64,000 bases of DNA from the NCBI GenBank assembly GCA_017461245.1, contig JAFTYW010000055.1, positions 1-64,000 on the forward strand, given 5' to 3'. Made by a program: the position numbers and the translations under genes. This DNA comes from Oscillospiraceae bacterium (GTDB taxonomy: Bacteria > Bacillota > Clostridia > Oscillospirales > Ruminococcaceae). Below, one piece after another: positions 26,476 through 35,247 of the stretch (positions are counted from its first letter, which is position 1; each line of letters opens with the position of its first letter). Below the pieces are notes generated by a model. The model had not been told where the DNA came from and searched no databases. It saw nothing but the letters and a program-made list of their open reading frames with translations.

Positions 26476-27876
26476 ATGGAAAAAACAGCAGGAGAGAAAC
26501 TCAGAGAACAGCTTTTTTACACAAAAAAACACGTTGCAGAGCTTTTGTCTGAGGCTGAAATCAATGAAGCTTTTGAATTTTGCAAAGGTTATCGCCGCTT
26601 TTTAGATTATGCCAAGACCGAAAGACGCGCCGTTTCATTCACCGAAAGACTTTTAAAGGAAAACGGATTTGTAGAGTTTGAGGCAGGCAAAAAATATAAA
26701 GCAGGCGACAAGGTTTATAAAAACAATCGTGGCAAAGCAATGATCATCGCAGTTATCGGCGAAAAGCCTCTTTCAGAGGGCGTTAAAATTTCTGCCGCTC
26801 ATATCGATTCGCCCCGCCTTGATTTAAAGCAGGTTCCTGTTTATGAGGATAGTGAGATCGCATATTTTAAGACCCACTATTACGGCGGAATTAGAAAATA
26901 TCAGTGGCCCACAGTTCCTCTCGCGCTTTACGGAACAGTTGTGCGCGCTGACGGCACATCAGTCGAGGTTGCAATCGGCGAGGGCGAGGACGACCCCGTT
27001 TTCTACGTTTCCGATCTGCTTCCGCATTTAGCTAATGCCTACGCTAAAAAGCCTATGGCAGAGGCGGTCGACGCTGAGAGCCTTAATCTTATCGTAGGCT
27101 CGCTGCCCTTTAAGGATGATAAGGTGAGCGAAAAGGTAAAGCTCAATCTTTTAAATATCCTTTTTGAGAAATACGGTATAACCGAAGCAGACTTCCTCTC
27201 GGCAGAGCTCGAGGCTGTTCCTGCGCTCGCTTCTAAGGATGTCGGCTTTGACCGCTCGCTTATCGGCTCCTACGGCCACGACGACAGAGTTTGTGCCTAT
27301 CCTGCGATTATGGCAGCGGTAAACTGCGGCAAATGTGATTACACCACCGTTACAGTTCTTGCTGATAAAGAGGAGATAGGCAGTGAGGGTAATACCGGCC
27401 TTAACTCGTCCTTCCTCAAATATTTTATGGGCGACCTCGCCGCTCCCCATAATCTTGCCGCAAGAGAGGTCCTTTGTAAGAGCGAATGCCTTTCTGCCGA
27501 TGTTAACGCCGCTTTTGACCCCAATTTCCCCGAGGTTTTTGAAAAGAAGAACGCAAGCTTTATAAATTACGGCGTTGTTGTAACAAAATATACAGGCGCA
27601 AGAGGAAAGTATGATACCTCAGACGCTAGCGCTGAATATACCGGTAAAATTCGCAACCTCTTTGACAGCAATAACGTTATTTGGCAGTCGGGAGAACTCG
27701 GCAGGGTTGATATCGGCGGCGGCGGAACTGTTGCAAAATATGTTGCTGCGCTCGACGTTGACACCATTGATGTCGGTGTTCCCGTTCTTTCAATGCACTC
27801 GCCCTTTGAGGTTGTTTCCAAACTTGATGTTTATATGGCTTACAAGGCATTTTCAACATTTCTTGAGCAGAAATAA
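26476..27876 (+). CDS. M18 family aminopeptidase
   Basis: 466 aa zinc aminopeptidase. AHIDSPRLDLK (His109) supplies the first metal ligand, and DKEEIGSEGNTG carries the catalytic Glu and a further ligand; the C-terminal MHSPFEVVSKLD completes the site. M18 enzymes prefer N-terminal Asp or Glu, or act broadly. I chose ATG 26476 with GGAG 9 nt upstream, rather than the TTG at 26461. Confidence 0.88.
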   Translation: MEKTAGEKLREQLFYTKKHVAELLSEAEINEAFEFCKGYRRFLDYAKTERRAVSFTERLLKENGFVEFEAGKKYKAGDKVYKNNRGKAMIIAVIGEKPLSEGVKISAAHIDSPRLDLKQVPVYEDSEIAYFKTHYYGGIRKYQWPTVPLALYGTVVRADGTSVEVAIGEGEDDPVFYVSDLLPHLANAYAKKPMAEAVDAESLNLIVGSLPFKDDKVSEKVKLNLLNILFEKYGITEADFLSAELEAVPALASKDVGFDRSLIGSYGHDDRVCAYPAIMAAVNCGKCDYTTVTVLADKEEIGSEGNTGLNSSFLKYFMGDLAAPHNLAAREVLCKSECLSADVNAAFDPNFPEVFEKKNASFINYGVVVTKYTGARGKYDTSDASAEYTGKIRNLFDSNNVIWQSGELGRVDIGGGGTVAKYVAALDVDTIDVGVPVLSMHSPFEVVSKLDVYMAYKAFSTFLEQK

Positions 27877-27888
27877 AGGATAAAAAAT

Positions 27889-28596
27889 ATGGCAATTACA
27901 ACAGTTTTGTTTGATCTTGATGGGACTCTGCTCCCAATGGATCAGGATATATTTATAAAGGACTATTTTTCCCGTATTGCCGCCAAAATGGCGGGACAGG
28001 GCTATGACCCAAAACAGCTTGTTGACACCATCTGGCACGGAACTGTGGCTATGATAAAAAACACAAGTGATAGGTCAAACGAAGCGGTTTTTTGGGAGCT
28101 TGCAGTTTCGGTTTACGGTGAAAAGATACTTTCCGATAAACGCTATTTTGACGAGTTTTACGAAACTGAGTTTGACAAGATCAAGGCTGTCTGCGGCTGT
28201 AACAGCGCCGCCAATGAGGCGGTACATAAAATAAAGGAGCAGGGCAAAAGGATAGCGCTTGCCACCAATCCGATTTTCCCTGCACGCGCTACCGAGTGGC
28301 GCATAGGCTGGGCAGGGCTTGATATTAATGATTTCGAGCTTGTAACCACCTACGAAAACATTAATCGCTCCAAGCCCAACCCCGAGTATTATCTTGAAAT
28401 TGCAGAGCGCCTTGATGTAAAACCCGAGGAGTGCCTTATGGTTGGCAACGATGTCGGTGACGATATGGTCGCAGAAAAGACAGGAATGAAGGTTTTCCTT
28501 TTGACTGATTGCCTTATAAATAGAAAAGACGAGGATATTTCAAAATATCCCCAAGGAAGCTTTAAAGAGCTTTTGGATTACATAGAAACACTATAA
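27889..28596 (+). CDS. HAD superfamily hydrolase
   Basis: 235 aa phosphatase-like protein. Motif I FDLDGTLL has Asp9 as nucleophile and Asp11; motif II is ATNP; motif III Lys is in RSKPNPEYY; motif IV is GNDVGDDM. The substrate is unknown. It is the last gene of the run starting at DUF951 and ends at a strong terminator. Confidence 0.87.
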   Translation: MAITTVLFDLDGTLLPMDQDIFIKDYFSRIAAKMAGQGYDPKQLVDTIWHGTVAMIKNTSDRSNEAVFWELAVSVYGEKILSDKRYFDEFYETEFDKIKAVCGCNSAANEAVHKIKEQGKRIALATNPIFPARATEWRIGWAGLDINDFELVTTYENINRSKPNPEYYLEIAERLDVKPEECLMVGNDVGDDMVAEKTGMKVFLLTDCLINRKDEDISKYPQGSFKELLDYIETL

Positions 28597-28624
28597 AAAA
28601 ATCCACCCTTTCGGGTGGATTTTT
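28597..28624. terminator. Two-way terminator between HAD and NERD genes
   Basis: AAAAATCCACCC pairs with GGGTGGATTTTT around TTTC; core stem 28601-28608 with 28613-28620, extended by A/T pairs. It ends both convergent transcripts. Confidence 0.85.
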
Positions 28625-28626
28625 CG

Positions 28627-29352
28627 TTATCTGCAATGTGAGAAAATCAGCTTTTTGAGTCTTTTAATTTTGGGCCCTGTAAGCTCGTGACCTTTGTAGC
28701 TTAAAATATGCATCAGCAGTCTATCGCCGCCTAAATTGCCCCAAAAAACACGCGCATTTGGATTTTCGCCGCGCAAATCAACCTCAGACAAAGGATGTGA
28801 AAAATAAACACAGGTGGCAATTTCATTATAGTATCCGTTTTTGATAAGCAGCTGGGATAAAAGGCGCGCGTGGGTCGAAACTTGAAAAATAGGGTTGTAA
28901 AACTCTTTGGTTTCAGAATTTCCGTTGCCAAAATGCTTGGTTTTGCAAAGCATCTCGTCGTTTGCATTCCCGCTGATATTTCCCTTTAGATTTTTTGTCT
29001 CAACAACAAAAACGCCGGTAGGCCCAACAATAATATAGTCCATTTGCGCCGTTTTGTGACCTATGACAAGCTCAATGTCGGTAATGACATAAAAGTCATT
29101 GGGCAGGCGGGAAAGCAGGCTTAAAACGCGTTTTTCGCCTCTTGCCCCTGCGGCAGAAATTTCTCTTTGCCGCTTTAATTTCAGCATTATAAAAACAATA
29201 AACGGAATAAAAACAAGGGTAATTCCAAAGCAGTAAACGGCGGTAACGGCGCAAAATACAACTGCTGCTGTGCATAGAGCCAGCAGCAGAGTGTATTTTA
29301 AATAGCTTTGTTTAACTGTGTTTATCAAATGGCGGCGTACTATCTTTGCCAT
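28627..29352 (-). CDS. NERD domain protein, membrane anchored
   Basis: 241 aa. Two hydrophobic segments (about residues 18-55) form an anchor. The NERD (nuclease-related) domain follows: GARGEKRVLSLLSRLP, then IGHKTAQMDYIIVGPTGVFVVETKN, whose D...ExK pattern (written in words: Asp in A-Q-M-D-Y, Glu and Lys in V-E-T-K-N) resembles restriction endonuclease cores. Activity and substrate are unknown. It starts 3 nt after the DHHW gene, so it is the last gene of the minus-strand operon. Confidence 0.82.
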   Translation of the reverse strand: MAKIVRRHLINTVKQSYLKYTLLLALCTAAVVFCAVTAVYCFGITLVFIPFIVFIMLKLKRQREISAAGARGEKRVLSLLSRLPNDFYVITDIELVIGHKTAQMDYIIVGPTGVFVVETKNLKGNISGNANDEMLCKTKHFGNGNSETKEFYNPIFQVSTHARLLSQLLIKNGYYNEIATCVYFSHPLSEVDLRGENPNARVFWGNLGGDRLLMHILSYKGHELTGPKIKRLKKLIFSHCR

Positions 29353-29355
29353 ATT

Positions 29356-30489
29356 TTAATCTCCAAGAGCGGCGATGTCGTAGCTGTGAACAAGACTGTC
29401 AATGTTGTAAAGCAGGAGAACATCGTTGTACTCGCTGACCTCGGCTATATCGCGATAGTTCTGATTGGTGTATCGAAGGTCGATAAGTTTTATCTCAGAA
29501 TAGTGCAGCGACAAAAAGGGAACAAGGCTGTGAGCAAACGAGTCCTTGAAAATAAGGAGCTTTTTGTCGTTCTGAACGTTGGTTTTTATGGTAACCTCGG
29601 GCTGTACTTGACCTAAAAATACCGAGTACTTATCCTTTTCATTAAGCCAATCTCTGAAATAGAGGCTGTCGTAGCTCTTTTCCTCCTTGCCATCGTTTAC
29701 AATGACCTCGGTAACTGTAAGGTCAGAGGAGGCAAGCGAGTAAATGTCAATGGTGTCAGCCGCAACAGAGATCTTAGATCTTGAGGAATATGTTCCGTAA
29801 AAATCGTAGGAAGCGTGCTCAACATCAAAGGGACTCTTGCCGTAGGGCTTGAAATCAAGCGCGGTCGCGATCTGGGTGTATGCATAGTACGCACCGAGCG
29901 AGGTCCAGTGGTGGTCGGTGTTGTAGTAGATATACTGGTCGCGGTTTGAATAAAGCGGGGTGTAAATGTCTATTCCGTAGGCACTTTTCGAGATTTCAGA
30001 GTAGATTTTGTCGATCTCAGCCTTTTGCGACCAGGTGCTCTTGCCGTATGGTAGTGAGTCTGAGTAAACATCAAGAGCGGTGGGGGCAATCGCCATGAAA
30101 ACCTTTGCATCGGGGTTGTTCTTGGCAAAGTTAGTTATTCCGTCAATGTTCATATTGACCTTGCGCTCTTCGGGCTCGGCAACATCCTCAACAAGCGTGT
30201 CCCTGTCTGTAAGCAGAATGGAGTTGTTTTCTTTTTTGAGGGTCAAAAGCTCTAAGCTCGATTTCATATTAACCCAGAAATTCCTGCCGAAAAAGTGGTC
30301 AGAAACATAGGAGTCAAAGCCGTTCATAAAGGATTTGTCGCCTATGGCAGAGAGGGAGAACTTGGGGAATACAGAAAGTGTTCGGTTCTCCTCCTGCGAG
30401 AAGGAGCTTTTCTTGGAAAATGCAGTTATCAGCGCAAGACCGACTAAAACAACCGAAAATAAAACAGCAAGCAGTTTTTTACCGTTCAT
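29356..30489 (-). CDS. DHHW family protein (SGNH-like, partner of MBOAT acyltransferase)
   Basis: 377 aa. An N-terminal signal anchor (about residues 5-24) is followed by the family start SQEENRTLSVFPKFS and FDSYVSDHFFGR. The name-giving motif DHHWTSLGAYYAY is near the middle, and IFKDSFAHSLVPFL near the C-terminus supplies the DS pair of the SGNH/AlgX-type fold. These extracytoplasmic proteins work with MBOAT proteins to O-acylate cell-surface glycans. The gene lies 18 nt after the MBOAT gene, which supports that pairing. The glycan acceptor is unknown. Confidence 0.86.
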   Translation of the reverse strand: MNGKKLLAVLFSVVLVGLALITAFSKKSSFSQEENRTLSVFPKFSLSAIGDKSFMNGFDSYVSDHFFGRNFWVNMKSSLELLTLKKENNSILLTDRDTLVEDVAEPEERKVNMNIDGITNFAKNNPDAKVFMAIAPTALDVYSDSLPYGKSTWSQKAEIDKIYSEISKSAYGIDIYTPLYSNRDQYIYYNTDHHWTSLGAYYAYTQIATALDFKPYGKSPFDVEHASYDFYGTYSSRSKISVAADTIDIYSLASSDLTVTEVIVNDGKEEKSYDSLYFRDWLNEKDKYSVFLGQVQPEVTIKTNVQNDKKLLIFKDSFAHSLVPFLSLHYSEIKLIDLRYTNQNYRDIAEVSEYNDVLLLYNIDSLVHSYDIAALGD

Positions 30490-30507
30490 AAAAATCTCCT
30501 CCTTTTC

Positions 30508-31914
30508 TTAGAATCTGAAGTATAAGAATGGGTTGTAGGTGGCGTCAACAAGATATGCGGTGCATATTAAAAGAACAACTATGCAAACAACGGGTGTGCC
30601 GTATTCCCACACCTTTGGGAATCTTGCTTTAATTTTAAGCGCAAGCTTTTGCGAAATGTCGCTTGAGAAGAAGATGCAGATTGCAAAAACGAGAATGTAG
30701 GAAAGCAGATAGTAGAGGGTGTCTGCGTTTGCAAAGCCCAGGGCGTTTGCTCCGAACATTGCTTTGAAGAATGACCATACATTTGAAAGCTTGTCAAACT
30801 CAAACAGCACCCAGCCGAATACAACAAGAATAAATGAATAGGCAACCTGAAGCGCGGCGGGAATTTTCTTAAGCCAAGCCCCTAAGAACAGGCGCTCTAA
30901 TATAATTATGACGCCGAAATACAAGCCCCAGAGAACAAAGTTCCAGCTCGCTCCGTGCCAAAATCCTGTCAGCATCCAGGTTACAAAGAGGTTAAATACG
31001 GTGCGGCCAAGTCCCTTTCTGTTTCCACCCAAAGGAATGTAAACGTAGCTTTTAAACCATGAGCCGAGGGTTATGTGCCAGCGGCGCCAGAATTCAGAGA
31101 TGCTCTTTGAAATGTAGGGGAAATCAAAGTTGTCGGGAAAGTTAAAGCCAAGCATCTTTCCAAGTCCGACTGCCATATCAGAGTAACCCGAGAAGTCAAA
31201 ATAAATCTGGAATGTGAATGCTAAAATTCCAAGCCAGGCGGTTGCGGCAGGCAGGGAGGATATCTCCTGTGCCTTAATGGTCGCCCAAAGGGCGCCGATG
31301 TTATTCGCAAGCAAGACCTTTTTTGCAAGACCCTTTGTGAAAATTGCAACACCCTCGCCGACTAAGTCAAGGCTAATTGTTCTGTGATCAATTTCGTTCT
31401 GAACGTCAGAGTATCTTACGATAGGTCCTGCAACGATCTGCGGAAACAGAGTAACGTAGGTTGCAAAGGTGATGGGATTTTTCTGTACGGGGATGTTTCG
31501 CATATAAAGGTCAATGGTGTAGGACATACTCTGGAAGGTGTAGAATGAAATTCCTATAGGAAGAGCAATTTCGGGAACGGGGAAAGATGTTCCGATAAGA
31601 GTGTTTATACTTGAAACAAAGAAACCGCTGTATTTAAATATTGAGAGCAGCCCGAGGTTCATAATAACCGAGGCGAGCAGACATATCTTTCTCGCCGTTG
31701 GGCTGTGGTCGTATTTGTGCATAAAAAGACCGGCGGTGTAGTCGATAAGGGTCGACAAAACCATTATCCATAAATAAACCGGCTCGCCCCAAGCGTAGAA
31801 CAAAAGTCCCGCAATGAACATTACCGAGTTTCTCAGTACCTTGGGAACAAGAAAATAAATACCGAGTACTATCGGTAGATAGACATACATAAATGTAAGA
31901 CTTGAAAATACCAC
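30508..31914 (-). CDS. MBOAT family O-acyltransferase (AlgI/DltB type)
   Basis: 468 aa integral membrane protein with about ten helices. The AlgI-type core QIYFDFSGYSDMAVGLGKMLGF and the catalytic His in TGFWHGASWNFVLWG are both visible. It moves acyl groups (often acetyl) across the membrane to a partner, here the DHHW protein encoded next. The start is GTG at 31914, with AAGGAGG 9 nt upstream. No dlt or alg genes are nearby, so the target could be a teichoic acid, peptidoglycan or exopolysaccharide. Confidence 0.9.
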   Translation of the reverse strand: MVFSSLTFMYVYLPIVLGIYFLVPKVLRNSVMFIAGLLFYAWGEPVYLWIMVLSTLIDYTAGLFMHKYDHSPTARKICLLASVIMNLGLLSIFKYSGFFVSSINTLIGTSFPVPEIALPIGISFYTFQSMSYTIDLYMRNIPVQKNPITFATYVTLFPQIVAGPIVRYSDVQNEIDHRTISLDLVGEGVAIFTKGLAKKVLLANNIGALWATIKAQEISSLPAATAWLGILAFTFQIYFDFSGYSDMAVGLGKMLGFNFPDNFDFPYISKSISEFWRRWHITLGSWFKSYVYIPLGGNRKGLGRTVFNLFVTWMLTGFWHGASWNFVLWGLYFGVIIILERLFLGAWLKKIPAALQVAYSFILVVFGWVLFEFDKLSNVWSFFKAMFGANALGFANADTLYYLLSYILVFAICIFFSSDISQKLALKIKARFPKVWEYGTPVVCIVVLLICTAYLVDATYNPFLYFRF

Positions 31915-31933
31915 AGAAATTTGCCTCCTTATA

Positions 31934-32521
31934 TTAAGTCAATGAATTTACAAGTTTATAAAAATCGTCTTTTGAAATTATAGACGATAAAACATCGGGT
32001 AGAGAATTTGCAGAAAGATGAGAGGGGAGATTAAGAGCTTTTAAAACCTCGCAGCGCTTTTCCTTGCTATTTTTGCCTCCGCTTAAGCCTAAATTGTATA
32101 GGTCAAGCTTAGTTATTCTCTCGGCAGTAGCGGGAGTGCTGACGGAACTGGTAACTCCTGCCCTCTCGAGCGCGGATAAAATATCCTCTTGTTTTAGTCC
32201 CTCAAGCCCTAAAAGTCCCTCTTTTGACGGGCGGGCTTTTCTCTTTTCCTTGCCCAAAACATCGGGCAGATAAACGTTTGTTATGCTGCCCTCTGTTATC
32301 TTGTTTTTAAGATAGTTTCTTATGCGAAAGCCTGCAAAATCGCTGTCTGTTATAATGATAAGACCGCATTTTTTTGCAAGTATCCTCAGCATTTCGATTT
32401 TCTGCTCGTCTGAAAAAATTCTGAAACCGTCGGTTTCTATGATGGTTGCATCAAGAATAGAGGATAGCTTTATCTTATCATACTTTCCCTCAACAACAAC
32501 CGCCTCTTTAAGTTTAAGCAT
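31934..32521 (-). CDS. TOPRIM domain protein, RNase M5-like (DUF4093-type)
   Basis: 195 aa. The TOPRIM fold is clear: KEAVVVEGKYDK with the catalytic Glu, then IITDSDFAGFRIRNYL with the DxD pair. The C-terminal half resembles DUF4093. RNase M5 matures 5S rRNA with the same fold, so a role in RNA processing is possible; longer relatives are annotated that way, but no direct proof is seen. It lies 1 nt after holA, so it is coupled with a DNA polymerase gene. Confidence 0.72.
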   Translation of the reverse strand: MLKLKEAVVVEGKYDKIKLSSILDATIIETDGFRIFSDEQKIEMLRILAKKCGLIIITDSDFAGFRIRNYLKNKITEGSITNVYLPDVLGKEKRKARPSKEGLLGLEGLKQEDILSALERAGVTSSVSTPATAERITKLDLYNLGLSGGKNSKEKRCEVLKALNLPSHLSANSLPDVLSSIISKDDFYKLVNSLT

Positions 32522-32522
32522 T

Positions 32523-33572
32523 TTATTTCACCGCAACAAAGTTCTTTTCAAGAATGATACTTAAAAGAGCTTTTTCCATTACAGTCTTTTTGTCGTCCTT
32601 GGTGCTTTTTAAAATAATATCGGCAGAAGAAAGACATTTTATCGCATTTTTAAGAAAACTTAGGCTGCATTTCTGGGCATCGTAGCCTGCACCGCGAAGC
32701 TTGTAGTCCTTGCCTTTGTAGTCAAAGCTTTCCGAAAGCTCTGAAAGCGGGTGATTGTACTGCTGCATAGTCTTTACCCTGTAAATATCCAGAAAAGAGG
32801 ATGCGAGAGCAGAGTTTATTGCAATAGCGTCTAGCTGCTGTAAAAACAGCGAGTCAAGAACGTAAAGTGCAGTTTCGCTTTTCTTGTTTATGATGTGCCG
32901 AACTATTTCAAAGGCCTTGTAATCGAGCTGGCGTGCGGTCAAGTTTTCAATCGCGTCAGCAGTTATTGCGCCGTCAGTCTTTTCGCGTGCAAAGGCGCAA
33001 AGCTTTACAAGGTCGTTTTCTATAAGGAGCATATCATTCAAACAGCGGTCGGCAAAATCTGCCGCAAGGGCGGGGGAGATAGTGCAGCCTTGCTTTTTGG
33101 CGGTGTTTGTTATCATTGAAATAACGTCGCTCTGCGACTTTTCAGCGCATTCAATAACGATTCCGCTCGCTTCAATGGTCTTTATGAATTTTGCCCATTT
33201 TGCAGAAGTGCGGGTGTTTATATCCTGCGACTTAACAATAAAAATAAGAACGGTGCTCTCGGGCTTTTGCTCTAATATGCTGTAAAGCGTTTCTACTTGC
33301 GTGGTAGAAAACGACTCTAACGAGGGATTTCTCACACAAATACACTTGTCCTCAGAGAAAAATGAAACGCTGCAGCACTCTTCGTGAAGTTTTTTGAAGT
33401 CGAGAGCTTGTCCGTCCATTAAAACGGGGTCATTTGAGGGGCAAAATGTCTTGATTATTCTTTTGTAGCAGATGTTTTTTGAGTACTCATCGGGTCCGTA
33501 CAAAAGGAAAAGAGAGGAAACCGAGCCGCCGCGAATATAGGATATAAGTTCTTTTTCATTCATTTTCGGCAT
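32523..33572 (-). CDS. holA: DNA polymerase III subunit delta
   Basis: Clamp-loader subunit that opens the beta clamp. The N-terminus has LFLLYGPDEYSKNICYKRI, here the family's degenerate P-loop region, followed by the delta-like ALYVLDSLFLQQLDAIAI segment and the C-terminal helical domain. 349 aa is normal. Start ATG 33572 has GAGGTG 6 nt upstream; the in-frame ATG at 33596 would place that site inside the gene. Confidence 0.85.
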   Translation of the reverse strand: MPKMNEKELISYIRGGSVSSLFLLYGPDEYSKNICYKRIIKTFCPSNDPVLMDGQALDFKKLHEECCSVSFFSEDKCICVRNPSLESFSTTQVETLYSILEQKPESTVLIFIVKSQDINTRTSAKWAKFIKTIEASGIVIECAEKSQSDVISMITNTAKKQGCTISPALAADFADRCLNDMLLIENDLVKLCAFAREKTDGAITADAIENLTARQLDYKAFEIVRHIINKKSETALYVLDSLFLQQLDAIAINSALASSFLDIYRVKTMQQYNHPLSELSESFDYKGKDYKLRGAGYDAQKCSLSFLKNAIKCLSSADIILKSTKDDKKTVMEKALLSIILEKNFVAVK

Positions 33573-33604
33573 TCTGCTCACCTCTCTTAAAATCATATAA
33601 AATT

Positions 33605-33633
33605 ATTATACAATATTTTACTTTAAAATACAA
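33605..33633 (-). promoter_or_regulatory. Promoter of the holA operon
   Basis: On the minus strand: -35 TTGTAT (33633-33628), 17-bp spacer, -10 TATAAT (33610-33605). It lies 33 nt before the holA start. Confidence 0.6.
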
Positions 33634-33646
33634 TACAAAAAGGCAA

Positions 33647-34465
33647 TTAGTTTAGCTTTGTTCTTATGTAGTGGAAAAGGTACTGCTGGGCAATTCCGCC
33701 GTGTTCCATTATGTAATCGGGAACGCCGTCGGGATAAAACTCGGAAAGTGCCTTTTTTATCCATACATCCTTGGGAAAAGCGTCAAGCTTGTGGAAACCA
33801 AACAATAAAACGCAGTCAGCAACCTTGGGACCTACCCCGTGAATTTTCATTAAAATTTCTCGTGCCTTGTCTGTATCAGTCGAAAAAATTTCGTCAATAT
33901 TAACCTCGCCCGATACAACCTTTTTAGCGGCATCTATAACGTATTTTGCTCTAAATCCGCTGCGGATAGGGGCGAGGTCATCTACTGAAAGTACAGCTAA
34001 ACGCTCGGCAGTAGGAAAAGAGTAATGTCCGTTTCCAATATTCTCGCCAAAATTCTCGCAAAGCCGCTCTATAATGCCGGTTATTCGTTTTATGTTGTTG
34101 TTTTGGGATAGGATAAAGGAACATAAGACCTCCCATGCAGGCTGGCGCAGAATTCTTATTCCGCCCGCATATTCAATGGCGCTTTTCATAGTTTCATCCT
34201 TCGATAAAACGGCATTTATCTTATCGTAGTCCAAGTTAAAATCGAAAAACTCAGCCATTTTCTCTATAGAAATTTCTGTGTCTGAATAAATTACAAGCTT
34301 GTCATTGCTATGTTCGATCTCAATATATTTTTGCATAGCGACGCCGCAGTATCTACCCTCAGCCTCAGAAAATCTGAAGCATTGACCGCAGTTTAAGGTC
34401 TGCCCGAGATTAAAGTTAAGTGGCGCGTCTATTTCTATTTTAAACTTTTCAGCGTTTGAGAGCAT
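33647..34465 (-). CDS. ogg: 8-oxoguanine DNA glycosylase (OGG1-type)
   Basis: 272 aa base-excision repair enzyme. The helix-hairpin-helix and catalytic block IHGVGPKVADCVLLFG holds the Schiff-base Lys, and FPKDVWIKKAL holds the conserved Asp, as in OGG1/AlkA-type enzymes. The N-terminal part (FNLGQTLNCGQCFRF) is typical of OGG1-like N-domains. It removes 8-oxoguanine opposite C. The start follows GGAGG. It is divergent from the DUF6062-like gene. Confidence 0.85.
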   Translation of the reverse strand: MLSNAEKFKIEIDAPLNFNLGQTLNCGQCFRFSEAEGRYCGVAMQKYIEIEHSNDKLVIYSDTEISIEKMAEFFDFNLDYDKINAVLSKDETMKSAIEYAGGIRILRQPAWEVLCSFILSQNNNIKRITGIIERLCENFGENIGNGHYSFPTAERLAVLSVDDLAPIRSGFRAKYVIDAAKKVVSGEVNIDEIFSTDTDKAREILMKIHGVGPKVADCVLLFGFHKLDAFPKDVWIKKALSEFYPDGVPDYIMEHGGIAQQYLFHYIRTKLN

Positions 34466-34510
34466 ATTTTCCTCCGTTTTTTAAAATTTCTTATTCCATT
34501 ATACCAAAAA

Positions 34511-34521
34511 TGTGCTATAAT
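34511..34521 (+). promoter_or_regulatory. Extended -10 promoter of the DUF6062-like gene
   Basis: TGTGCTATAAT at 34511-34521 repeats exactly the extended -10 of tig. No good -35 is seen. It lies 33 nt before the TTG start. Confidence 0.55.
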
Positions 34522-34554
34522 GGAAACAGAAATTTTTTCAAAAAGGTGATTTTT

Positions 34555-35247
34555 TTGGCAGAAAGAATTTATACAATACCAGTAAACGAGATTTTTGAGG
34601 AAAAAGACGGCTGTCCTATCTGCAGGCTTAGAGATATTCTGGAGGAGAGAAGCCTTGAATATATCCTCGGTCCCGCTATGATGGAGTCGGATATCCGCAT
34701 CGAAACAAATAAAATGGGCTTTTGCAAGGAGCACTTCTTTATGATGGCTTCAAGAAGGAGCAGGCTGCCTCTCGCTCTTATGATCGAAACCCATCTTGAT
34801 GAGGTTAAAAAGAATATTAAAAATAAAAAATACCGCCCCGATAAAAGCGAGATAAAGAGCGGAAACGTTGAGAAAAAAAGCTGCTATGTCTGCGATAGAA
34901 TAGAGTGGTCAAAGCAGAGAATGTATGCCACTATTGCCAAGCTTTACAGCGAGGAAATGTCCTTTAGAGAGCTTTTTAGAAATCAGCCGCAGATATGCTT
35001 TAACCATTACCGCGAACTTATGGCCTTTGCTGCGCCAAAGGTGAGCTCAAAGTGGAAAAGAGAGTTTGAAAAGGATGTTGACAGCATCACAATGAAAACT
35101 CTTGAGGAGATAAGGGATGATGTTCATCATTTTACAAAGATGTTCGACTATAGAAATGCGGGAGAGAATGCTGATTTCGGCAATTCCCGCGATTCTATTG
35201 AGCGCGCAATAAAATATATGACCACAAGGATGCCTGGTGAAAAATAA
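34555..35247 (+). CDS. DUF6062-like Cys-rich protein
   Basis: 230 aa. It has paired metal-binding-type groups: GCPICRL (near residue 20), GFCKEHF, SCYVCDRIEW and ICFNHYREL. These C-x-x-C and C-x-x-H groups occur twice, suggesting two similar zinc-binding modules. I assign DUF6062 from memory of this pattern; no function is known. The TTG start has GGTGAT 4 nt upstream; the longer frame from ATG 34456 lacks a site and overlaps the promoter. The next gene starts at its stop codon. Confidence 0.65.
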   Translation: MAERIYTIPVNEIFEEKDGCPICRLRDILEERSLEYILGPAMMESDIRIETNKMGFCKEHFFMMASRRSRLPLALMIETHLDEVKKNIKNKKYRPDKSEIKSGNVEKKSCYVCDRIEWSKQRMYATIAKLYSEEMSFRELFRNQPQICFNHYRELMAFAAPKVSSKWKREFEKDVDSITMKTLEEIRDDVHHFTKMFDYRNAGENADFGNSRDSIERAIKYMTTRMPGEK

